From positions 92,645 through 156,644 of the forward strand of contig NZ_VSTH01000021.1 in assembly GCF_008123965.1 (NCBI RefSeq): a stretch of 64,000 bases of DNA. Reading direction: 5' to 3'. How positions within the stretch are numbered: the stretch's first letter is position 1; every line of letters starts with the position of its first letter. The translations under genes were made by a program, and so were the position numbers. The stretch comes from Bradyrhizobium hipponense. GTDB taxonomy: Bacteria; Pseudomonadota; Alphaproteobacteria; Rhizobiales; Xanthobacteraceae. Under the pieces are notes generated by a model, which worked only from the letters and a program-made list of their open reading frames with translations, was not told the origin of the DNA and ran no database searches. Positions 17,548-25,857 of the stretch are shown in pieces.

Positions 17548-18078
17548 ATGTCCTTGCCCCACGCATTGTTGACCGCATTGATTGAACGGCCCTGTTCCGG
17601 ATCCGAACTGGCCGAACGCTTCGACCGTTCCATCGGCTATTTTTGGCAGGCGACTCATCAGCAGATTTACCGGGAGCTTGCCCGCCTCGAAGCCGCCGGC
17701 TTCGTTCAAGGCTCTCTCGTCGACGGCGCGCGAGGCGGCAAGAAGACCTATCTTGTGCTGCCCGCCGGACTCAAGGAACTGCGACGCTGGCTTACGGAAA
17801 GGCAGGCCCCATCTCCGATTCGCGATGAGTTGATGGTTCGGCTTCGAGCGGAAGCCGTCATCGGCCCCACACGTATCATCGAAGAGCTGGAAAGACTTGC
17901 CGGACAACACCGCGAAAAGCTCAAGGTCTACCGGGAAATCGAGGCCAGGGATTTCTCGCGAAAGAAAATGACGCGGGATGAAAACCTTCGTCGTCTTGTG
18001 CTCAAGGCCGGTATCGACTTCGAGACCCAGCGTATCGCCTTTTGCGAGCAGGCAATTTCAATCCTGAAAGCATCCTGA
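17548..18078 (+). CDS. PadR-family transcriptional regulator
   Basis: A 176-aa PadR regulator. The N-terminal winged helix contains LLTALIERPCSGSELAERF, IGYFWQATHQQIYRELARLE and the wing GKKTYLVLPAGLKELRRWL. The C-terminal helical dimerisation domain follows (ERLAGQHREKLKVYREIEARD). PadR proteins generally repress genes for detoxification or efflux until a phenolic or other ligand binds. It is convergent with the flavodoxin-fold reductase (24 bases between stops). The start ATG has no strong ribosome-binding site, but the family N-terminus begins here. The TonB remnant lies just upstream and does not extend into it. Confidence 0.88.
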   Translation: MSLPHALLTALIERPCSGSELAERFDRSIGYFWQATHQQIYRELARLEAAGFVQGSLVDGARGGKKTYLVLPAGLKELRRWLTERQAPSPIRDELMVRLRAEAVIGPTRIIEELERLAGQHREKLKVYREIEARDFSRKKMTRDENLRRLVLKAGIDFETQRIAFCEQAISILKAS

Positions 18079-18101
18079 GCCTCGACCGGCCCGAATACCC
18101 G

Positions 18102-18815
18102 CTAACGAGCACGGTCGCGCTTAAGCACATCGCCGAAATCTCCAAGCTCGGGAAATTTGAGGGTGGGTTGGCGGTCGAGGTCACGCAGACAAACTCGCAG
18201 ATCCTGCAGCTGTGCCTGCCTCTCGTGGTCCGTAATATATGGAACATGATAGGCGACAAATGGCTGGTGCACGGTCAGTCCGACATAGCCCAACGTCCCC
18301 TGAAAGAAATGACGCATCATCCCAGTCTCGAGCTCTCCGTGGAGGGCGTCTGGTCCGAACATATTTCTACGCCCGCCGAGAGCCATTGCCGTAAAAGTTC
18401 TCTTACCCCTGAGACCACCGAGATCGTAAAATCCACGGTTGCCGCTATGCATCGGGCCGCACAGCAAGACACGGTCGATCCAGCCCTTAAGAATTGCCGG
18501 AACGCTGAACCAGAATATTGGAAAGGTGAAGACGATGAGGTCCGCCGTGAGCACATTCTCCGCTTCGCAGGCGACATCGGAAGCCAGCGTCGAAGTCGTG
18601 TAGCCGTGGCGTTGTTCGAGTGTGTATACGAGGTAATCGGGTCGGCTTCTCGAAGTGAAATCGTTCCCGGAGAGAACAGGGTTGAAACGGTCTTGGTAGA
18701 GATCGCAAACGGTGACAATCGCACCTGCGGCCTTCAGTTCATCGATGACGACATCACGCATCGCGCTCACAAAGGAGTTCGGCTCGGGGTGCGCATGGAC
18801 CAGATGAACGCGCAT
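18102..18815 (-). CDS. NAD(P)H dehydrogenase, flavodoxin fold (NQO1/KefF-like)
   Basis: A 237-aa FMN/FAD reductase of the Flavodoxin_2 family. It has the N-terminal strand and flavin loop VHLVHAHPEPNSFVSAM, the FPIFWFSVPAILKGWIDRVL block, and the GGRRNMFGPD region before the C-terminal cap. Such enzymes make two-electron reductions of quinones or nitro compounds. The start is one base after the SnoaL-like gene's stop, so the two are translationally linked. Upstream on the same strand is an SDR; the group suggests a small detoxification or catabolic operon regulated by the PadR or MarR-type sites nearby (inference). Confidence 0.9.
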   Translation of the reverse strand: MRVHLVHAHPEPNSFVSAMRDVVIDELKAAGAIVTVCDLYQDRFNPVLSGNDFTSRSRPDYLVYTLEQRHGYTTSTLASDVACEAENVLTADLIVFTFPIFWFSVPAILKGWIDRVLLCGPMHSGNRGFYDLGGLRGKRTFTAMALGGRRNMFGPDALHGELETGMMRHFFQGTLGYVGLTVHQPFVAYHVPYITDHERQAQLQDLRVCLRDLDRQPTLKFPELGDFGDVLKRDRAR

Positions 18816-18816
18816 C

Positions 18817-19254
18817 TCATCTCACCTCACTTGAAGCAGGGAGCGCGCGGGAGAGACGCTTCGCCATTTCCGTGGCAAGCGCCTGCGCGCCACTGAGCGG
18901 CCGCATCATCACTTCGAGCTCGACGATCCTGCCGTCGTCGTCAAAGCGAATGAAATCGATTCCCTTGGCCATCTTGCCGGCAAGCTTGGCGCTGAATTCG
19001 AGAACGACATTCCTGCCATCGGCGGTGGCGGCCTGGCGATGGTAGCTGAAGTCCTCGAAAATCTGAACCACGTTGCTCATGGTGAGAACCAACGCTTCGA
19101 TGCCGTGGTAGGGATTGAATGCGGTCGGCAAGCGGAAGACCACGTCCGGATGAGTGATCGAGGGAAGGTCACCAAGATTTTTCCTTGCGATCATGGCGTG
19201 CCACTTCTCCAGAGATGCTGCGGCGGCCGGATGAAGATGGGGCAGTCCAGTCAT
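18817..19254 (-). CDS. SnoaL-like / nuclear transport factor 2-fold protein
   Basis: A 145-aa protein of the NTF2-like superfamily. The pattern LEKWHAMIARKNLGDLPSIT, HPDVVFRLP, YHGIEALVLTMSNVVQIFEDF and IDFIRFDDDGRIVELEVMMRP is typical of SnoaL-like small enzymes or ligand-binding proteins. The start MTGLPHLHP is chosen over an upstream in-frame codon because GAGGAAA precedes it. It is followed one base later by the flavodoxin-fold reductase. The exact activity (isomerase, hydrolase or binding protein) cannot be read. Confidence 0.85.
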   Translation of the reverse strand: MTGLPHLHPAAAASLEKWHAMIARKNLGDLPSITHPDVVFRLPTAFNPYHGIEALVLTMSNVVQIFEDFSYHRQAATADGRNVVLEFSAKLAGKMAKGIDFIRFDDDGRIVELEVMMRPLSGAQALATEMAKRLSRALPASSEVR

Positions 19255-19338
19255 TGTGATTTCCTCGCCTTTGGAATTCCGGGTCGCGTGCTCAGAGGGA
19301 TGCGGCAAGCCGTGTTCCCTGACTAATGGCGCGCTTGG

Positions 19339-20211
19339 CTAACCACGCTTCGCCTTGTCCTTCTCGTTCTGAGCCATGATGGCGTCGCGCGCTGCGGCCC
19401 AATCTGAATCCTTCCAGTCCCGCACTTCGTAGAAGTTACCGCCCATCGCCAGCGCCTGGGCACCGTCCATCACGATGGTCTCGCCGTTGATCCAGTCGCA
19501 GCCGCCGGAGATCAGAAACGTCGCGAGATTTTGCAGCTCGCTCATTTCCCCGAGGCGGCCCATCGGATTCGCAGCGACAGTCCTCGCACCCGCCTCGTCG
19601 CCGGGCTTGATACGCTTGCTCATGCCTTCGGTCGGAATTTCTCCTGGCGCGATGGTGTTGAGGCGGATGCCGTACCGGCCCCATTCCGTGGCCAGCGACA
19701 TGGTCATGGCGTGAATCGCGGATTTGCTCATGGTCGACGGCACCACATACGGGCCGCCATTACGTACCCATGTCACGGTAATGGAGACGACGTTGCCGCG
19801 ATGTCCGCCGGCGATCCAGCGTTTGCCGACAGCCTGGGTCACGTAGAACGTGCCGTGCATCACGATATTGGCGATGGCATCGAATCCGCGCGGCGAGAGA
19901 TCCTGCGTGCGGGAAATGAAATTGCCAGCCGCGTTGTTGATGAGATCGGTGAGGGGACGGTCCTTGAAAGCGGACACGACCATGGCCTCGACCGCCGCGA
20001 CGTCGCGGATGTCCACGCCGTGGGCGGTGACTTTTCCGCCATGAAGTTTCATCAACTCGGCGGCGGTCTCCTCGCAAACGCCTTTGCGGCGTCCGCAAAT
20101 GTGAATGTCTGCGCCGAGGCTGAGAAATTTCGCTGCCATGGCCTTGCCGAGCCCGGTGCCGCCGCCGGTCACCAGGATATTGCGGCCCGTGAGAAGCCCG
20201 TCGCTGAACAT
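19339..20211 (-). CDS. SDR oxidoreductase, 2,4-dienoyl-CoA reductase-like
   Basis: A 290-aa short-chain dehydrogenase. The cofactor motif is TGGGTGLGKAMA, NNAAGNF follows, and IKPGDEAGARTVAANPMGRLG with GETIVMDGAQAL marks the C-terminal part. The active-site region VPSTMSKSAIHAMTMSL has Ser...Lys without the classical Tyr of YxxxK, as in peroxisomal and mitochondrial 2,4-dienoyl-CoA reductases. The start MFSDGLLTGRN has GGAGG upstream. The promoter region carries two MarR-type palindromes (20327-20384). Likely a fatty-acid or aromatic-CoA reductase; the substrate is not certain. Confidence 0.87.
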   Translation of the reverse strand: MFSDGLLTGRNILVTGGGTGLGKAMAAKFLSLGADIHICGRRKGVCEETAAELMKLHGGKVTAHGVDIRDVAAVEAMVVSAFKDRPLTDLINNAAGNFISRTQDLSPRGFDAIANIVMHGTFYVTQAVGKRWIAGGHRGNVVSITVTWVRNGGPYVVPSTMSKSAIHAMTMSLATEWGRYGIRLNTIAPGEIPTEGMSKRIKPGDEAGARTVAANPMGRLGEMSELQNLATFLISGGCDWINGETIVMDGAQALAMGGNFYEVRDWKDSDWAAARDAIMAQNEKDKAKRG

Positions 20212-20326
20212 GATGCGATCCTCCGCTGCGCCGATTTTGTTCGCTTGGTTGAACTCGGTTTCGGCGCGCCGAAGCCGGATTCGAGCGGCCAACAATTCGG
20301 GATAGCCAAACTTCAAGAGTCTGATA

Positions 20327-20384
20327 TTGCAACCAGTTGCAAAACAAGATAGCGCGGAAATTTTCCTTTTGCAACTAGTTGCAT
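20327..20384. promoter_or_regulatory. Pair of MarR-type palindromic operators
   Basis: TTGCAACCAGTTGCAA at 20327-20342 and TTGCAACTAGTTGCAT at 20369-20384 are 16-bp dyads whose starts are exactly 42 bases (four helical turns) apart. They lie 116-173 bases upstream of the SDR start. Dyads of the form TTGCAAC-TA-GTTGCAA are typical of MarR-family repressors. No marR gene is seen in the window, so the regulator is encoded elsewhere or is a different family (inference). Confidence 0.7.
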
Positions 20385-20676
20385 AAAAACCATTGCGTGC
20401 TGACCGCGCCCAGTCCGCTCGCTGCAATGGCAGTAGGTTGAACGGAAAGCTGATGCCGATGCTGGCCGCGCGCTCCTGAAATCGTTCTTGAGTTCAGGCG
20501 GCGGTATTAAGCATCATCACGTCCTCAATGGCGGCCGTGCGATCGTACGTTCTCTAGTGTTCATTGGCTCTACGACCGCACAACGTATCCTGCGACGTGC
20601 TCGGGGCCCGAAAGACCAGTCTGTTCGCTATCGATATCTTCGGTTTACGTTTCGCCAGATAGATCGACTCGCCATT
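20385..20676. other. Intergenic stretch, no gene seen
   Basis: About 290 bases between the operator pair and the stop of the GFA-family gene. No supported frame, hairpin terminator or RNA was noticed. Confidence 0.4.
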
Positions 20677-21138
20677 TCACAAGCCGCTCATGATCATTTT
20701 CCCGACCGCCAACAGGCTTGGGAAATAGCCGCTGTATTTGGGCAAGCTGCCGGGCATGTCCAGCACACGACGGTGATAGAATATATCCATCCGAACCGGC
20801 GGCAGCCGGGCCTCGGGCTCGAAAGTGCTGACCGGGATGAACATCACCTTGAACGGCCAGGCGCCCGCAACCTCCACAACGGGCTTGCCGCAAGTCCGGC
20901 AGACCCCGCGATTGAAGTTCGGCGGCGGACGGTATTTCCTGAAGGAGATATTGCCGGCGTTTTTCAGCACGACGTCCTTGGCGCGAACGCCGACCACATC
21001 CGCGAACGGTTTGCCGTTGAACGCCTGACAGATAAGACAGTGGCACCGGAACCTGGCTTTGGGCGGCGTATGCACTTCGAACGAGCAAGCGCCGCATTCG
21101 CAGGAGCCGCTTAGCGGCAACGATGTGTCGGTGGTCAT
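20677..21138 (-). CDS. GFA-family zinc protein (glutathione-dependent formaldehyde-activating-like)
   Basis: A 153-aa CENP-V/GFA domain protein. Cysteine pairs that bind structural and catalytic zinc are visible: CECGAC (near residue 13), CHCLICQ (near 32) and CRTCGKP (near 80). The motif HCLICQAFNG is diagnostic. Biochemical activity of most family members is unproven; binding of glutathione-formaldehyde adducts is known for the founding member. It follows the aldehyde dehydrogenase gene by 40 bases on the same strand, suggesting a joint role in aldehyde handling. The start has GAGGAG upstream. Confidence 0.9.
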   Translation of the reverse strand: MTTDTSLPLSGSCECGACSFEVHTPPKARFRCHCLICQAFNGKPFADVVGVRAKDVVLKNAGNISFRKYRPPPNFNRGVCRTCGKPVVEVAGAWPFKVMFIPVSTFEPEARLPPVRMDIFYHRRVLDMPGSLPKYSGYFPSLLAVGKMIMSGL

Positions 21139-21178
21139 GTGCTGATGCTCCTCGGTTGCATTGGGAAACGTAGTTTGA

Positions 21179-22606
21179 TCACCGAAGCATCATGTTGAGG
21201 ATGGCATCGATCGGCTGTCTGAACGGCGCGTGGAGCAGGTTGGCGAGATTCCAGCGCCCCTGCTCATAGATCCCCTTGGCGTGGCTGAAAGTACGGAAGC
21301 CCTCGACGCCATGGTAAGCGCCCATGCCGCTAGGCCCGACGCCGCCGAACGGCAAGTCATCCTGGGCGATGTGCATGATCGTCCCGTTGACGGTGACATT
21401 GCCTGAGGTTGTTCGGCTCAGCACGCTGCGTCGGTCGTCATCATCGGCACCGAAATAGTAGAGCGCGAGCGGGCGGGGCCGGACGTTCACATGGGCAATC
21501 GCATCGCCGATGTCGCGGTACGGAAAGATCGGCAGGATCGGGCCAAAAATCTCTTCATGAGCAATGCGCATGGTGTCTGTGACGCCGAGCACCACGGTTG
21601 GCGCAAGGGTGTTGGGGCGTCGGGACGCATCGCCGGGCCGGTTGCCGACCTCGATGATCCGCGCTCCCTTTGCACTCGCGTCCGCGATCAAGCCCTGGAG
21701 CCGGGCGTGGTGCCGCTCGTTGATGATGCACGTATAATGTTCACTCGTTGGCCCGTCCGCATAGAAGGACGCCACCTTCCGGTCATAGGCCGCCACGAAC
21801 GAATCGACATCGCTTTCGTGGACGAGTGCGTAATCGGGGGCGATGCAGGTCTGGCCGGCATTGAGCAACTTACCGAAAGCGATGGACGCTGCCGCTTGGT
21901 CGAGGGCGTGGCCGCTGGCAACGATGCTCGGTGACTTGCCCCCGAGTTCAAGGGTGACTGGAACGAGGTTGTCGCTGGCTGCCTTCATCACGGAGCGCCC
22001 CACCGACGTACTGCCCGTAAAGACGAGGTGATCGAACGGCAAGGCCGAGAACGCCGTCCCTACAGCCGCATCGCCGGTCACGATCGCGAACTGATCCTCG
22101 GGGAAGATCTCGCCCAACATCTTCGCGAGCAGTGAATTGGTGGCGGGCGTGAACTCCGAGGGCTTCAGCATAACCCGGTTTCCGGCGGCGATGGCCGTGA
22201 CAACCGGCATCAGCGACAGGTTTACCGGGTAGTTCCACGGCGACATCACGCCGACGACGCCAAGCGGCTGGTATTCGACGCGGGCGTTGCCCATCCGCAT
22301 GTGCAGCGCAACGTGGCGGCGGGTCGGCGCCATGAATTTGCGAAGATTGCGGATCAGATACTTCGTGCCCTCGGCGATCCCTCCAACCTCCATGATCGCC
22401 GTTTCGTGCCTCGAGCGATGCCCGAAATCGGCGTTGATGGCATCTTCGATCGCTTTGCGGTGCCCGATGATCGCGGCCCTGAACTTGGACAGATCAGCGC
22501 GTCGCTGCGCCAGCGAAGGGGCTCCCTCACGCAGGAAAGCAGCACGCTGGCGGGCGAGAAGACCGCCCAGCCGATCAGCGTCGGTGACTTTTACGGTAGC
22601 GTTCAT
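21179..22606 (-). CDS. Aldehyde dehydrogenase, coniferyl-aldehyde type
   Basis: A 475-aa NAD(P)+-dependent aldehyde dehydrogenase. The catalytic Cys lies in NAGQTCIAPDYALV near residue 243 and the catalytic Glu in VTLELGGKSPSIV. FTGSTSVGRSVM binds cofactor, and MSPWNYPVNLSLMPVVTAI is the N-terminal signature. The sequence GQTCIAPDY and the absence of a longer C-terminus fit the coniferyl-aldehyde dehydrogenase (CalB) and fatty-aldehyde branch rather than betaine- or succinate-type enzymes. GGAG precedes the start. It is divergent from a TetR regulator (22704) across 97 bases that contain matched operator-like repeats, so direct repression by that TetR is likely. Confidence 0.92.
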   Translation of the reverse strand: MNATVKVTDADRLGGLLARQRAAFLREGAPSLAQRRADLSKFRAAIIGHRKAIEDAINADFGHRSRHETAIMEVGGIAEGTKYLIRNLRKFMAPTRRHVALHMRMGNARVEYQPLGVVGVMSPWNYPVNLSLMPVVTAIAAGNRVMLKPSEFTPATNSLLAKMLGEIFPEDQFAIVTGDAAVGTAFSALPFDHLVFTGSTSVGRSVMKAASDNLVPVTLELGGKSPSIVASGHALDQAAASIAFGKLLNAGQTCIAPDYALVHESDVDSFVAAYDRKVASFYADGPTSEHYTCIINERHHARLQGLIADASAKGARIIEVGNRPGDASRRPNTLAPTVVLGVTDTMRIAHEEIFGPILPIFPYRDIGDAIAHVNVRPRPLALYYFGADDDDRRSVLSRTTSGNVTVNGTIMHIAQDDLPFGGVGPSGMGAYHGVEGFRTFSHAKGIYEQGRWNLANLLHAPFRQPIDAILNMMLR

Positions 22607-22618
22607 GGTTCACTCCGA

Positions 22619-22694
22619 TGTAGACAGGAGAAACTTATCTGCCTGATATAGGCCCCTAAGTAGTCACTGTCAACAATGTATACAGAAGAAACTT
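22619..22694. promoter_or_regulatory. Two direct repeats with TGTANACA dyads in a divergent promoter
   Basis: TGTAGACAGGAGAAACTT at 22619-22636 and TGTATACAGAAGAAACTT at 22677-22694 differ at two of 18 positions and start 58 bases apart. Each begins with a TGTANACA (near-)palindrome. One sits just before the aldehyde dehydrogenase start and the other just before the tetR start, which suits TetR autoregulation and repression of the enzyme gene. Confidence 0.65.
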
Positions 22695-22703
22695 TGAGGT
22701 ACC

Positions 22704-23369
22704 ATGCAGGACGCACCCAACCGGCCCTATCACCACGGTGATCTCCGTCGGGCGGTTATCGAGACGGCGTTGGATATGCTTCGGGAGGAGAAGGGCTGGC
22801 AGTTCACGCTGCGGGAAGTCGCCCGCCGCGCTGGGGTAAGCCACGCGGCACCCTACAAGCACTTTCCGGACAAAGCCGCGCTGCTTGCAGAACTCGCCAT
22901 GATTGGGTTCGACCGGCTGCGAGAGTTTCTATCGGCCGCGAAGCCCACAACGCCCAAATCCTTGCGCGACGAAATTACGGCGATAGCTCGTGCCTACGTC
23001 GCGTTCGGAATGGACAACCCGGCTCTCTACCGCCTGATGTATAGCGCGGAGGAGGGGCAAGCAGTGGGAATACATCTCAACGAGCGGGCGCTGGCGGTAT
23101 TCGATATTCTCCTCGAAGTCCTCCGCCGCGGCCAAGCCGCAGGGAGCATTCGCAAGCGGCCGATAGAAGGTCAGGCCGCAGCCGGCTGGGGGCTCATCCA
23201 CGGCATGACCATGCTTGCTATCGATGGGCTCTTGGTGCCCGAGAAGGTAGGATCGGCTCCACTGGATGCTGCCTTGAGCACGCTGGTGGAGGGGCTGGGG
23301 AGCCCGGCAACACTGGGCGCGCCTGCAACAACATCCGTTCGTGGGCGCAAAACGAAGCTGAGTGAATGA
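22704..23369 (+). CDS. TetR-family transcriptional regulator
   Basis: A 221-aa TetR/AcrR regulator. The N-terminal helix-turn-helix runs YHHGDLRRAVIETALDML ... FTLREVARRAGVSHAAPYKHF. A C-terminal WHG-type ligand domain follows (AAGWGLIHGMTMLAIDGLL). It is transcribed divergently from the aldehyde dehydrogenase and probably represses it through the repeats between them. GAGG precedes the start. A cupin/TonB chimeric remnant begins about 22 bases after its stop. Confidence 0.92.
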   Translation: MQDAPNRPYHHGDLRRAVIETALDMLREEKGWQFTLREVARRAGVSHAAPYKHFPDKAALLAELAMIGFDRLREFLSAAKPTTPKSLRDEITAIARAYVAFGMDNPALYRLMYSAEEGQAVGIHLNERALAVFDILLEVLRRGQAAGSIRKRPIEGQAAAGWGLIHGMTMLAIDGLLVPEKVGSAPLDAALSTLVEGLGSPATLGAPATTSVRGRKTKLSE

Positions 23370-23391
23370 CAGCTTCATGCAGCAGCCGCTC

Positions 23392-24041
23392 GATGGCAAC
23401 GGGCGGCGCTGGCATTCCGATCCACAGGCACTTTGACACGGACGAAGCTTTTTACGTTCTGGATGGAGGCGGAACGTTCATTTTGAACGATGTGCATCAT
23501 CCCTTCGAGAAGGGTGGGACGATATTCATCCCGAAGAATTCGTGGCACGGGTTCGCGAACCCGGACAGCGAGCTGCTGCTGCTGCTTTGGATTGTCACGC
23601 CCACCGGCCTGGACGCGTTTTTCCGCGAAACCTGCAGTCCGCCCTCAAGGCCGAGGTTAACATCAAGTCCCCACGCTCCAGTTCCAGGCGAGCTACGCGT
23701 TCGTCGATGCACGCTTCCTCGATGCATTGACCCTCGGCTCCAACAGCCCGTTTGCCGATCCGCCGCCGAGACCATCCATGGGTCTCTCCCGGCAACCAGA
23801 TCCCCGCGATTCCGCGCCGTCCTACACCGTCTTCGATCTCCACACCTCCTATCAGGTGAAGAAGAACGTCCAGCTCTATGACCGCGTCGATAACGTCTTC
23901 GACAGGCGTTATGCGACCTATGGGCAGTTCTTCGACAGGAGCGCGTTGCCCAACTTCGCCAACGGCAGCGCCGACTTCAGCGACCCGCTGAGCCCGGCGC
24001 GGCCGCGCGCGTTCTATCCGGGGATGCGGGTGACATTCTAG
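23392..24041 (+). pseudogene. Chimeric remnant: cupin fragment joined to TonB-receptor C-terminus
   Basis: Bases 23392-23645 match the middle and end of the intact cupin gene (29.9-30.2 kb) at about 95% by eye, mostly with silent changes and one extra Leu codon; the cupin start is missing. At about 23640-23650 the match switches to the TonB receptor gene, beginning at the codons for AEVN(I/L)KSP. A one-base loss follows, then an open stretch to the receptor's true C-terminus (PRAFYPGMRVTF, stop). Inside the receptor part, bases equivalent to 6143-6270 of the intact gene are deleted. Neither half can give a working product. Confidence 0.88.
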
Positions 24042-24062
24042 GCACGGGGGCCTAATCATCTT

Positions 24063-25838
24063 CTAGGGTCCTTCCGCTAGACCCGCGAGCGCCATCGCTG
24101 CTCTGAGTTCATGCACCGTCGCTGTTCCCCCGCCGGCAGCCTGGAACGCCAGAGGGGCCGGGTTCAACGGAAGCCGGGTCACGTTGGCCGGGCCGCGTGG
24201 CGGCTCGAATATCATCGCCTGGCTAGCGCCGAATGGAATCCGATCGAGCTGCCGAATGGCGCTGTGCATCTCGCGCAGTCCGGCATTCAGAGGCATGGCA
24301 AGGGGCCGCTGATCGGACCAGACGCCGAGCGCGCGGGCCGCATCCGGCAACCCAGCCCCGGTCTGCCATGGATGGCCGATGGGCTGCGCCGTCTCCTTCA
24401 GAATTTGGAACAGCCGTTCGACCCGGTGGGCATCCTTGGCGATGAAACTGCCCTTGAAGTCGGCGTGGTCGGCGAGGATCAAGGCTGCAAGCGCGGCAAC
24501 GTGAGCGGCTGCGAGCGAGGTGCCGTCGCAGACGGCGTAACCGTCCGGCGACTGGCAGGCAATGACCGCAACACCAGGCGCGCACAGGTCGAGTTCGGGC
24601 CCGCGGCAGGAAAACGGCGGTACGAACAACCCGCCTGCCGCCGCAGTGGCGGCTGCGGCCTGCGCCGCCTGCGGACTGTCTTCCGCGAAGGTTCCCATCC
24701 GTCCGACCGCACCGACCGCCACGACATGCGGAGAACAGGCCGGAAACAATATGCGTTCTCCAGAGTTGCCGGCAGCAGCGACGATGCTGAGGCCTTGCTG
24801 CTTGGCCATGGCAATGTGCTGCTCAACCAGCACGGAGCCGCGCTCGCAACCGACGCCGACGCACGCCACGTCGATGCCGTTTTGCAGGCAATCATCGAGC
24901 GCCGCGATCAGGTCGCTGCAACGGGCATCTAGGGGAAGCTTGCAAACATGCAGCTCGCTGTCCGGGGCGTAGCCGCGGATGCCGTGATCTGCCTGCGCAG
25001 CCGCATTGATGATGCTTGCGCAAGGCGTGCCGTGGCCAGTGACGTCCTTCGACCATGAGCGATCTTCGCCACGTCGGGCATCGATACCGTGCTCGATGTC
25101 AGCCAACAGCTTGTGGCTGGTCGCCACGCCGCTGTCGATGAGCGCGATCTTGACGTCAGCTCCACGGCAGTGGTTGGGAATCTGATCGAAGCGCATCGCT
25201 TCGGCGCCCCAATCCAGCCCGCCAGGTACCGGCAACGGTTTCAGGGTGAAGGTGTTCACTGCATCGGTCTCGATATTCGGCCGCTGTTGCCACAAGCCCC
25301 AATGGCCGGAGCGTGCGCTGACGAAAATGGCGGCGATTGTTTCCGGCACTTCGCCCCGCAGCGTCAGATCGACGTTGCCATCACGGTCCGTCCGTCCTTG
25401 AGCCGACGCCTGCTCGCCAACGAGCTGCACGGTTGCCTGCTCCACAGGCGCACCTGCTTCGCTGAGGACCCGGATCGTCACCTTGAAGTCCGGCCCGAGT
25501 GCGGTCATCGTCGTGGCCGCCGGGATGAAAGAGGAGGCGGGGCCGGCAAAGGATGCAGCTCGCAGATGGCTGTCCGGCTCGATGATCAAGCTGCCGGCCG
25601 TGGAGCGGCGCAACGCTGCGGCGGCTTCGTCAGGCATGCGCACGACCGCAATTGGGGGGCCACTGACGCCGCGCTGGTCATGGGTCCACAGGATGTTGCC
25701 GAACTGGTTGAGTTGTTCGGCCAGCGTTTGAGCGCTGATGCCGGCGCCCGCTGGCGCGATCATGTATTGAGTGCTGCGCACTGGTTTGCGTCGATTGTCG
25801 CTCGAGGTCGGTCGCGCATCGTCTGGACTCGTTGCCAT
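24063..25838 (-). CDS. Subtilisin-family (S8) serine protease without signal peptide
   Basis: A 591-aa protease. The catalytic triad is Asp235 (ALIDSGVATSH), His269 (VTGHGTPCASI) and Ser441 (CDGTSLAAAHVAAL), with the oxyanion Asn358 (AAAGNSGERI). Residues about 24-95 look like a subtilisin propeptide (YMIAPAGAGIS, PPIAVVRMPDEAAAAL). Residues 115-200 form a beta-rich insert like a carboxypeptidase-regulatory or Ig-like domain (VTIRVLSEAGAPVEQATVQL). No N-terminal secretion signal is present, unusual for a subtilisin. AAGGAGG precedes the ATG. It follows the 152-aa helical protein by 20 bases, and the Gly/Gln-rich repeat protein lies upstream in the same operon. Its likely role is processing or clearing those partners (inference). 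Confidence 0.93.
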   Translation of the reverse strand: MATSPDDARPTSSDNRRKPVRSTQYMIAPAGAGISAQTLAEQLNQFGNILWTHDQRGVSGPPIAVVRMPDEAAAALRRSTAGSLIIEPDSHLRAASFAGPASSFIPAATTMTALGPDFKVTIRVLSEAGAPVEQATVQLVGEQASAQGRTDRDGNVDLTLRGEVPETIAAIFVSARSGHWGLWQQRPNIETDAVNTFTLKPLPVPGGLDWGAEAMRFDQIPNHCRGADVKIALIDSGVATSHKLLADIEHGIDARRGEDRSWSKDVTGHGTPCASIINAAAQADHGIRGYAPDSELHVCKLPLDARCSDLIAALDDCLQNGIDVACVGVGCERGSVLVEQHIAMAKQQGLSIVAAAGNSGERILFPACSPHVVAVGAVGRMGTFAEDSPQAAQAAAATAAAGGLFVPPFSCRGPELDLCAPGVAVIACQSPDGYAVCDGTSLAAAHVAALAALILADHADFKGSFIAKDAHRVERLFQILKETAQPIGHPWQTGAGLPDAARALGVWSDQRPLAMPLNAGLREMHSAIRQLDRIPFGASQAMIFEPPRGPANVTRLPLNPAPLAFQAAGGGTATVHELRAAMALAGLAEGP

Positions 25839-25857
25839 GGCGTCGCCTCCTTTGATT

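Noticed and set aside
24063..25838. Idea of a cyanobactin (PatA/PatG) type peptide cluster
   Set aside because: No YcaO cyclodehydratase, no short precursor peptide with core and leader, and no PatG-like domains nearby.
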